The notes under the pieces: model-generated
Databases searched by the model: none
Seen by the model: only the letters and a program-made list of their open reading frames with translations
What the model was told of the DNA's origin: nothing
Position numbers and translations under genes: made by a program
Source: Sphingobacteriales bacterium
GTDB lineage: Bacteria; Bacteroidota; Bacteroidia; Sphingobacteriales; Sphingobacteriaceae
DNA: 8,134 nt
Direction of reading: 5' to 3'
Assembly (NCBI GenBank): GCA_020058405.1
Contig: JAGVEE010000064.1
Coordinates: forward strand, 1 to 8,134
Part shown: one piece after another, positions 1-5,684 of the stretch
Layout of the letters: every line of letters begins with the position of its first letter
Position numbering within the stretch: position 1 is the stretch's first letter

Positions 1-1851
1 GTAGTAATGCGCGCCAAAGCCGAAATAGAAACCTATGGCCACGATCGTGAGCGTATAATCGTTACCGAAATACCATACCAGGTAAACAAGGCGAATATGA
101 TTGAGCGTACCGCTGAATTAGTGAACGATAAAAAATTAGAAGGCATTTCGGATATTCGTGATGAGAGTGATAGAGACGGAATGCGTATTGTGTACGAAAT
201 AAAACGCGATGCAAATGCCGGTGTAGTGTTAAACAATTTATATAAGTACACTGCCTTACAAACCTCATTTTCAATTAATAGCATAGCCTTAGTTAAAGGT
301 CGCCCAATGATGTTAAATCTGAAAGATTTGATTCACCATTTCGTAGATCACAGGCATGAAGTTATTGTTCGTAGAACGAAGTTCGAATTAGACGAGGCTG
401 AGAAACGTGCACATATTTTACAAGGTTTGCTTATAGCTTTAGATCACCTAGACGAGGTAATCGCTTTAATACGTGCATCTAAAACTCCAGAAGAAGCTCG
501 TGAAGGCTTAATGGAGAAATTCGGATTGTCTGAATTACAAGCTCGAGCAATACTGGAAATGCGTTTAAGAGTATTAACAGGCTTAGAGCGTGATAAAATT
601 AAAGCAGAATACGAAGAGTTGATGGCTTTAATTGAGAAATTACAGAATATATTAAACGACGAAACCTTAAGAATGCAAATGATTAAGGATGAGTTAGTAG
701 ACATAAGAGAGCGTTTCGGCGACGATCGTCGTTCGGAAATTGTGTATGCAGGTGGGGAATTCCGTATGGAAGACATGATTGAGAACGAAGAAGTAGTAAT
801 TACAGTTTCCAATGCAGGTTACATTAAACGTACTGCACTTTCTGAATATCGAGTTCAAGGCCGTGGTGGTAAGGGTTCAATGGGAAGTAATTCTAGAGAA
901 GAAGACTTTATAGAGCACTTATTTATTGCCAGCACACATAATTACATCTTGTTCTTTACAGAATTGGGCCGTTGCCATTGGTTAAAAGTGTATGAAATTC
1001 CGGAAGGAACTCGTACTTCTAAAGGTCGCGCTATCCAAAACTTAGTAAACATTAGTAAAGAAGATAGAGTTCGTTCGGTTATCAACGTTAATAATTTAAC
1101 GGATGAAGAATACTTGAAGAACAACTACATTATCATGTGTACTAAGAACGGTACCATCAAGAAAACACTTTTAGATGCATACTCAAACCCTAGAGTTACA
1201 GGTATTAATGCCATTAATATAAACGAAGGCGACCAGTTATTAAACGTATTGTTAACAAATGGAACCTCAGAAATTGTAATGGCCTTACGTTCTGGTAGAG
1301 CTATTAGGTTTAATGAAAGTACGGTGCGACCAATGGGTAGAACTGCTACAGGAGTAAGAGGTATAACCTTAGCAGGTCCAAAAGACGAAGTAATTGGAAT
1401 GATTGCGGTGAACGATCCAGAAACTACAATTTTAGTAGTATCAGAAAAAGGATACGGTAAGCGTACTGATATTGAAGACTATAGAGTAACCAATAGAGGC
1501 GGAAAAGGAGTGAAGACCATCCAAATAACCGATAAAACTGGGGACTTAATAGGTATTAAGGATGTGGTAGATGCCGATCATTTAATGATTATTAACAAAT
1601 CTGGCTTAACCATACGTATGGAAGTGAAAGATTTACGCGTTATGGGAAGAGCAACGCAAGGAGTTCGATTAATTAAGTTAAATGATGAGGATGAAATTGC
1701 GTCGATAGCTAAAATTGAAGACGTGAAAGAAGAGGATTTACCAGAAATTGAAGGAGCAGAGGCTTTAGAAGGAAAATCAACTGAAGATTTAGGTAACGAT
1801 TCAGAAAATACAGATAATCAAGAAGATAACACAAGTAATTTAGAGGAATAA
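1..1851 (+). CDS. gyrA: DNA gyrase subunit A, 5'-truncated by window edge
   Basis: GyrA is the DNA-cleaving and DNA-wrapping subunit of gyrase (A2B2), which introduces negative supercoils using ATP. The reading frame is already open at base 1 (V-V-M-R-A-K-A-E), so the start, the catalytic tyrosine and the quinolone-resistance region lie upstream; about 616 residues are visible and by comparison with E. coli roughly 240-250 are missing. Visible parts are the end of the cleavage domain (EIPYQVNKA, RDESDRDGMRI, NLKDLI), the tower and coiled coil (LSELQARAILEMRL), and the C-terminal beta-pinwheel. The GyrA box reads QGRGGKG (856-876) where E. coli has QRRGGKG, and related blade motifs recur, including NRGGKG at 1492-1509 and RVMGRATQG near the end; I count about six blades. 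This favours GyrA over ParC. The tower lacks the extra segment seen in E. coli. The last ~45 residues form an acidic, Asn-rich tail, comparable to the regulatory tail of E. coli GyrA. Confidence 0.96.
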   Translation, partial: VVMRAKAEIETYGHDRERIIVTEIPYQVNKANMIERTAELVNDKKLEGISDIRDESDRDGMRIVYEIKRDANAGVVLNNLYKYTALQTSFSINSIALVKGRPMMLNLKDLIHHFVDHRHEVIVRRTKFELDEAEKRAHILQGLLIALDHLDEVIALIRASKTPEEAREGLMEKFGLSELQARAILEMRLRVLTGLERDKIKAEYEELMALIEKLQNILNDETLRMQMIKDELVDIRERFGDDRRSEIVYAGGEFRMEDMIENEEVVITVSNAGYIKRTALSEYRVQGRGGKGSMGSNSREEDFIEHLFIASTHNYILFFTELGRCHWLKVYEIPEGTRTSKGRAIQNLVNISKEDRVRSVINVNNLTDEEYLKNNYIIMCTKNGTIKKTLLDAYSNPRVTGINAININEGDQLLNVLLTNGTSEIVMALRSGRAIRFNESTVRPMGRTATGVRGITLAGPKDEVIGMIAVNDPETTILVVSEKGYGKRTDIEDYRVTNRGGKGVKTIQITDKTGDLIGIKDVVDADHLMIINKSGLTIRMEVKDLRVMGRATQGVRLIKLNDEDEIASIAKIEDVKEEDLPEIEGAEALEGKSTEDLGNDSENTDNQEDNTSNLEE

Positions 1852-1866
1852 TTTAACCAAATAAAT

Positions 1867-3021
1867 ATGAAAAAGTTAAGTTTGCTGATAATACTAGCTG
1901 GCTTTGCCTATGGTGCAAATGCACAAAATGCCGAGGTTGTAAATGCCTATAACTACCAAAAGTTTAAGGAATACGACAAAGCGAAGATTTCTATTGACAA
2001 GGCAATTTTAGATCCAAAAACGGGTATTAGTGCTAAAACATGGTACTACCGAGGGCTCATTTACCAAGATATAGAAGAGAGTCCAGATGCTGCAACAAAA
2101 GCGGTAGACGCACAAGCCTTGGATAAATCGATAGAATCTTATTTAAAAGCTTTAGAGTTAGATACTAAAAAAGCATATGCAGAGGATATTAAGAAGCGAA
2201 TTCCTTTCCTTCAAAATCGCTATGTAAACAATGGTATTACTGCTTATAAAGCGAAAGAATTCCAGTCGGCAGCAGACAATTTTATGAAATCTGCAGATCT
2301 TTCGGAGAAATTATATAGCAAAATAGATACAGGATTGATCTTTAACGCGGCATTAGCAGCTTTAAATGCTAAAAATGTACCAGTTCAAAAGCAATTGTTT
2401 ACGAGGTTAATTGACTTAAAATACCCAGAGGTTGAAGTTTACAGATCTTTATCAAACTTATACATGGCCGAAAAAGATACTACTAAAGGCCTAGAGTATA
2501 TTGCAATGGGTAGAGCAGCTTTCCCTGGAAACAACTCATTAATGATAGATGAGCTAAACGTGTACATGGCACGAGGCCAGTCTAAACAAATGATTAGTAA
2601 AATGGAGGAAGCAGCGAATGCCGATCCGAAAAACAAAACCTTATGGTTTGCTTTAGGCGCTACCTATGATAATATGGGTAAGAGAGACAATGCAGAAACA
2701 GCTTATAAAAAAGCCATAGACTTAGATTCAGTTTATTTTGATGCCTTATATAACTTAGGAGCCTTGCATTACAATGCTGGAGTAGAAGTTTATAATAAGG
2801 TAAAAGATTTACCAATGAGCAAAGAAAAAGAATACAATGCTGGTAAAGCGAAGTATACAGCATCATTCAACAAATCATTACCATACTTAGAAAAAGCATT
2901 AGATCTTCAACCAAGTGATTTAAACACCTTGGCATCGTTAAAAGAAGTTTACGCGAAACTCGATAAGCTAACTAAATCGAGCGAAATGAGAAAACGTATA
3001 GAAGCACTCAAAAAGAAATAA
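1867..3021 (+). CDS. Secreted tetratricopeptide-repeat protein
   Basis: A 384-residue protein beginning with a Sec signal peptide: MKK, a hydrophobic stretch at residues 4-14, then a signal-peptidase-I-like site ANA|Q after residue 19, the usual Bacteroidota form. No lipobox cysteine is present, so it is probably a soluble periplasmic protein. The rest is helical with TPR-like units. The clearest TPR starts at residue 259 (LWFALGATYDNMG...AYKKAIDLD), followed by a second (ALYNLGALHYNAGVEVY) interrupted by a Lys/Glu-rich insertion before LPYLEKALDLQPSDL. Weaker repeats near the N terminus include EYDKAKISIDKAILD and SIESYLKALELD. TPRs bind other proteins; the partner and role here are unknown. 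The ATG lies 15 nt after the gyrA stop without a promoter-like sequence between, so co-transcription with gyrA is likely. I recall a TPR gene next to gyrA in other Bacteroidota but cannot verify it. A strong terminator follows. Confidence 0.9.
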   Translation: MKKLSLLIILAGFAYGANAQNAEVVNAYNYQKFKEYDKAKISIDKAILDPKTGISAKTWYYRGLIYQDIEESPDAATKAVDAQALDKSIESYLKALELDTKKAYAEDIKKRIPFLQNRYVNNGITAYKAKEFQSAADNFMKSADLSEKLYSKIDTGLIFNAALAALNAKNVPVQKQLFTRLIDLKYPEVEVYRSLSNLYMAEKDTTKGLEYIAMGRAAFPGNNSLMIDELNVYMARGQSKQMISKMEEAANADPKNKTLWFALGATYDNMGKRDNAETAYKKAIDLDSVYFDALYNLGALHYNAGVEVYNKVKDLPMSKEKEYNAGKAKYTASFNKSLPYLEKALDLQPSDLNTLASLKEVYAKLDKLTKSSEMRKRIEALKKK

Positions 3022-3053
3022 CGCAAAGACGCGGAGAAGGCAGAGGCGCAGAG

Positions 3054-3082
3054 AAGGCTCATCAAATTGATGAGCCTTTTTT
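3054..3082 (+). terminator. Rho-independent terminator after the TPR gene
   Basis: A perfect 10-bp stem AAGGCTCATC (3054-3063) pairs with GATGAGCCTT (3069-3078) around a 5-nt AAATT loop and is followed by T residues to 3082. It lies 33 nt after the TPR stop codon and probably ends the gyrA-TPR transcript. It directly abuts the left arm of the inverted-repeat element. Confidence 0.85.
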
Positions 3083-3116
3083 CGTATAGTCGTATAGTCG
3101 TATTGTCGTATAATCG
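3082..3116 (+). repeat. 8-bp tandem array, unit TCGTATAG
   Basis: Four consecutive octamers read TCGTATAG, TCGTATAG, TCGTATTG and TCGTATAA, followed by TCG. The array starts at the terminator's T-run and is non-coding. The same unit appears in opposite orientation at 7001-7024. Confidence 0.85.
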
Positions 3117-3189
3117 TTTTTCCCAAAGAACTACATAAGTTTAATACTCAATTAGGCAAGTCCTCAGCGCCTCCGCCTTCTCAGCGTCT

Positions 3190-3271
3190 CCATTACTTAC
3201 TTAACATAATATTAATTATAAGACAAACTAATATACTCATAAGTTCAGTATTAGTAATCATTTTGCCAATC
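3190..3271. other. AT-rich spacer with no recognisable gene
   Basis: This is the remaining part of the 335-nt gap between the TPR and cold-shock genes that is not in a repeat. It is AT-rich, lacks an ORF of useful length, and shows only a weak 7-bp inverted repeat (ACTAATA at 3227-3233, TATTAGT at 3249-3255, 15-nt loop). I see no RNA gene in it. Confidence 0.5.
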
Positions 3272-3291
3272 ATTAGCTAATTAGCTAATTA
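3272..3291. repeat. 8-bp-period palindromic array, unit ATTAGCTA
   Basis: ATTAGCTA occurs twice in tandem followed by ATTA. Positions 3272-3289 form a perfect 18-bp palindrome. It ends just before a T9 run and the -33 box of the cold-shock promoter, so it could be an operator or an upstream AT-rich element; the role is inferred only from position. Confidence 0.6.
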
Positions 3292-3298
3292 ATTTTTT

Positions 3299-3329
3299 TT
3301 TGGAATTTAAAAACTATTGTGCTAATTTG
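3299..3329 (+). promoter_or_regulatory. Candidate Bacteroidota-type promoter of the cold-shock gene
   Basis: TTTG (3299-3302) is followed after 20 nt by TAATTTG (3323-3329). This resembles the Bacteroidota consensus TTTG / TAnnTTTG, except that the downstream box is one base short (TAnTTTG). It would give a leader of about 20 nt before the ATG at 3357, much shorter than the long leader of E. coli cspA. Confidence 0.5.
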
Positions 3330-3356
3330 TATTTTATTAACAATTATTATAATACA

Positions 3357-3548
3357 ATGCTTAAAGGTAAAATTAAATTTTTCAATGACTCTAAAGGATT
3401 TGGATTCATTGTACCAGAAGATGGTAGTTCTGAAGTGTTCGTTCACACTACAGGTCTTATTGACAAAGTAAAAGAAAATGATGAAGTACAGTACGAAGTA
3501 CAGCAAGGTAAAAAAGGAATCAATGCTGTAAACGTGCGTTTAGCATAA
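3357..3548 (+). CDS. Cold-shock-domain protein (CspA family)
   Basis: A 63-residue single-domain cold-shock protein, the usual size for the family. Such proteins bind single-stranded RNA and DNA on an OB fold and act as RNA chaperones; not all are cold-induced. RNP1 is KGFGFI (residues 13-18) and RNP2 is VFVHTT (27-32), with the aromatic residues F8, F15, F17, F28 and H30 expected on the nucleic-acid face. The end GKKGINAVNVRLA is typical of Bacteroidota members. I chose the ATG at 3357 because family members start MxKGxxKFFN. The in-frame ATG at 3300 would add 19 unrelated AT-rich-coded residues and would overlap the candidate promoter. The gene appears monocistronic, with its own terminator. 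Confidence 0.95.
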   Translation: MLKGKIKFFNDSKGFGFIVPEDGSSEVFVHTTGLIDKVKENDEVQYEVQQGKKGINAVNVRLA

Positions 3549-3576
3549 TGTTTAAAGTACCTTCTAACTAATTTCG

Positions 3577-3604
3577 CCCCGACTAACCATCGGGGTTTTT
3601 TTTT
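3577..3604 (+). terminator. Rho-independent terminator of the cold-shock gene
   Basis: The stem CCCCGA (3577-3582) pairs with TCGGGG (3590-3595) around a 7-nt loop and is followed by nine T residues. It lies 28 nt after the stop codon. Confidence 0.9.
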
Positions 3605-3629
3605 ATTTATTTCTGAAATTTTACTTATC

Positions 3630-3659
3630 ATGCTGAATTCTCTTATTATCTTGCAGCAT
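3630..3659. promoter_or_regulatory. Weak inverted repeat upstream of the MFS gene
   Basis: ATGCTG (3630-3635) and CAGCAT (3654-3659) form 6-bp arms 18 nt apart, in the region where the MFS promoter should lie. TATCTTG (3646-3652) between them could be a degenerate -7 box. It might be a regulator site, but the arms are short and no regulator gene is adjacent. Confidence 0.25.
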
Positions 3660-3688
3660 CAATAATTACGACAAAACACCCTTTGAAA

Positions 3689-4915
3689 ATGACTGTAAAA
3701 CGTAATGCTGCACTTGGGTTTATTTTTGTAACCATTTTAGTTGATGTAATTGGAATCGGAGTTATTATTCCGGTTGTACCTAAATTAATAGAACAACTTA
3801 CTGGTGCTGGTTTAAGTGAAGCTGCTAAATACGGTGGTTTACTTACGTTTGCCTATGCCATTATGCAGTTCATCTTCTCCCCGATTATGGGTGGTTTAAG
3901 TGATCGCTATGGTCGTCGACCAGTATTGCTCTTCGCCTTACTTGGTTTAGGTGTTGATTATATATTTATGGCTATGGCGCCAACTTTGGCTTGGCTTTTT
4001 GTTGGTCGATTAATTGCCGGTATGTGTGGTGCAAGTTTTACTACCGCAACTGCTTATATTTCTGATATTAGTACTCCCGAAAAACGTGCTCAAAACTTTG
4101 GTTTGGTGGGTGCTGCCTTCGGATTAGGTTTTATTATTGGTCCGGTGATTGGTGGAATTTCTGCACAATGGGGTCCTCGTGTACCATTTATCGTAGCAGC
4201 GGTGCTCACTTTATTAAATGTTATTTATGGATACTTTGTTATACCAGAATCACTTCTTCCAGAACATCGTAGAAAATTTGACTGGAAACGTTCAAATCCA
4301 GTAGGTTCCTTAATGCACCTTCGTAAGTATCCCGTTGTAGCAGGTTTAGTTTCTTGCTTAACCTTAATTTATATAGCTGGTCATGCTGTTCAATCAAACT
4401 GGACTTACTATACCATGTTAAAATTCAATTGGACGGAAGCAATGGTTGGTTATTCCTTGGGTTTTGTAGGCTTATTAGTGAGCATTGTTCAGGGTGGTTT
4501 AATTCGAATAATCATCCCAAAAATTGGACAAGAACGTGCTATTTATACAGGCTTAATTTTATTTGCAGTGGGCTTATTTCTGTTTGCATTTGCAAGCTCC
4601 GGATGGATGATGTACGCATTCTTAATACCTTATACATTAGGTGGTATTGCTGGACCTACATTACAAGGTATTATTGCTAACCAAGTTCCAGCATCCGAAC
4701 AGGGCGAATTACAAGGTGCATTAACCAGTTTAATGAGTGCAACTTCTATTGTGGGGCCTTTATTAATGAACGGATTGTTCGCATATTTTACGGGTGCAAA
4801 TACGCCTTATTATTTCCCTGGTTCTCCTTATATTTTAGCATCTATTTTGTGTGTGTTAAGTACATGGTTTGCTTATTATAATTTATCGGGATTAAAAGCA
4901 CGCAGAGCTCAATAA
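3689..4915 (+). CDS. TetA-like (TCR/Tet family) MFS drug:H+ antiporter
   Basis: A 408-residue inner-membrane protein with about 12 hydrophobic helices, resembling TetA-type drug:proton antiporters of the DHA1 family along its whole length. TM1 carries LVDVIGIG with Asp19, matching the conserved Asp of TetA. Motif A, GGLSDRYGRRP, is at residues 68-78 (D72, R76, R77). The antiporter motif C in TM5 is seen as GLVGAAFGLGFIIGPVIGG (138-156). The second half has ANQVPASEQGELQGAL and SIVGPLL, also TetA-like. Substrate is unproven: chromosomal relatives in Bacteroidota are often not tetracycline determinants. I prefer the ATG at 3689 over a TTG two codons upstream, since it gives the short cytoplasmic N terminus typical of the family. 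No tetR-like gene is adjacent, and base composition does not differ visibly from the surroundings. It converges on the DUF4130 gene. Confidence 0.9.
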   Translation: MTVKRNAALGFIFVTILVDVIGIGVIIPVVPKLIEQLTGAGLSEAAKYGGLLTFAYAIMQFIFSPIMGGLSDRYGRRPVLLFALLGLGVDYIFMAMAPTLAWLFVGRLIAGMCGASFTTATAYISDISTPEKRAQNFGLVGAAFGLGFIIGPVIGGISAQWGPRVPFIVAAVLTLLNVIYGYFVIPESLLPEHRRKFDWKRSNPVGSLMHLRKYPVVAGLVSCLTLIYIAGHAVQSNWTYYTMLKFNWTEAMVGYSLGFVGLLVSIVQGGLIRIIIPKIGQERAIYTGLILFAVGLFLFAFASSGWMMYAFLIPYTLGGIAGPTLQGIIANQVPASEQGELQGALTSLMSATSIVGPLLMNGLFAYFTGANTPYYFPGSPYILASILCVLSTWFAYYNLSGLKARRAQ

Positions 4916-4925
4916 TTAAATCATT

Positions 4926-5684
4926 TTACATTTTTTCGGTTAAGTATTTCCAATACCGTTTGGGTACATGCCTTATGTGTAGTGCTGTATTTTTGCGACT
5001 TTCTATATTAGTATGTTTAAAATACTTTTTCCATAACTCTTGGTATAAAATTTCCTCTTCTTGGAAAATGTTGTTGGCATTGGCTTTGGGCGCAATCTCT
5101 AATTCCATTTCGCTTACAGTTTTTAAATCGTAATACAAGCCATAGTTGCGTCGTAAATCGTAAATAATCCATTGCTGGTCGGCATATCGGTGTGCAAAAT
5201 GATCTTTAATTAATGGTAGTACATTAAAATCTGGCTCAATACCCGAGTAATAAATACCATCTGTAAGCAACTGAAACCTTACAAAGGCCTTCATTCTGTG
5301 GCGCTCGCGGTTTACCATTTTTACCACATCTTGCAAGCGTTGTACTACCGGGTGACTTAAATTATCTTCGATGTTTCGTTTAGAATCTATTAAGTATTGC
5401 ACATACCTAATTATAGTGTGTTCTTCGCCTTGTATTTCTGATAAAAAAGCCATTAAAATTCTTTCGATGCTTATTTTGCCGGCTTTTCTTTGTATGCCAG
5501 ACCAAACACGCTGAGCCCTAACTTCGTCGGTATGTATTTCTATATTTTCGGCAAATAAATCGCTAAGTGGTTCGTTTTTTTTTACGATTTTAAACACCAA
5601 TATTTTTTGTTCGTAAATCCTAAAAATGCAACACAACAATCCCTCGAAACTGCCATCATAAATCAATATTTTTAATAAGTTCAT
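4926..5684 (-). CDS. DUF4130 / TIGR03915 putative DNA metabolism protein, radical-SAM partner
   Basis: A 252-residue protein recognised by YDGSFEGLL near the start (residues 9-17), the central helices HPVVQRLQDVV...ERHRMKAFVRF (111-137), EPDFNVLPLIKDHFAHRYADQQW (150-172) and the end RHVPKRYWKYLTE (238-250). In established family descriptions this domain is the constant partner of the TIGR03916 radical-SAM protein, and in many genomes it is fused to a uracil-DNA-glycosylase-like domain; no such domain is present here. Activity is unknown; a role in DNA repair or modification is inferred from these associations. It begins directly after the radical-SAM stop codon (TAAATG), implying coupled translation. 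An A9 run (coding strand, plus 5575-5583) spans codons 34-37 and could be slippage-prone. It ends 10 nt from the convergent MFS gene. Confidence 0.88.
   Translation of the reverse strand: MNLLKILIYDGSFEGLLCCIFRIYEQKILVFKIVKKNEPLSDLFAENIEIHTDEVRAQRVWSGIQRKAGKISIERILMAFLSEIQGEEHTIIRYVQYLIDSKRNIEDNLSHPVVQRLQDVVKMVNRERHRMKAFVRFQLLTDGIYYSGIEPDFNVLPLIKDHFAHRYADQQWIIYDLRRNYGLYYDLKTVSEMELEIAPKANANNIFQEEEILYQELWKKYFKHTNIESRKNTALHIRHVPKRYWKYLTEKM

Larger units (their letters stand above)
3027..3189. repeat. Imperfect inverted-repeat element filling the post-TPR gap
   Basis: The 27-nt arms at 3027-3053 and 3163-3189 are reverse complements at 24 of 27 positions by hand alignment; the shared core is GAGAAGG-C-n-GAGGCGC. 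The left arm begins 5 nt after the TPR stop codon and is preceded by CGCAAAG. The arms enclose a terminator hairpin and an 8-bp tandem array. No ORF is present inside. This resembles a non-coding palindromic or MITE-like intergenic repeat, but I see no target-site duplication. Confidence 0.7.

Noticed and set aside
1..1851. ParC rather than GyrA
   Set aside because: Six pinwheel blades, a clear GyrA-box and an acidic tail favour GyrA; ParC usually has a shorter, box-less C-terminal domain.
3082..3116. CRISPR array
   Set aside because: Units are 8 bp without spacers; this is a simple tandem repeat and no cas genes are present.
3272..3301. AT-only hairpin plus T9 as a terminator
   Set aside because: The stem is AT-rich with almost no loop-stabilising GC, and no gene upstream needs it; the TPR gene already has a strong terminator.
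3300..3356. N-terminal extension of the cold-shock protein from an upstream ATG
   Set aside because: The 19 extra residues are unlike any Csp N terminus, are encoded by very AT-rich leader, and overlap the likely promoter.
3683..3688. TTG start for the MFS protein
   Set aside because: An ATG lies two codons downstream in the same frame and gives the usual TetA-like N terminus.
4354..4680. 108-codon open frame overlapping the MFS gene on the same strand
   Set aside because: It lies wholly inside a well-supported membrane-protein gene and its translation resembles no protein I recognise.
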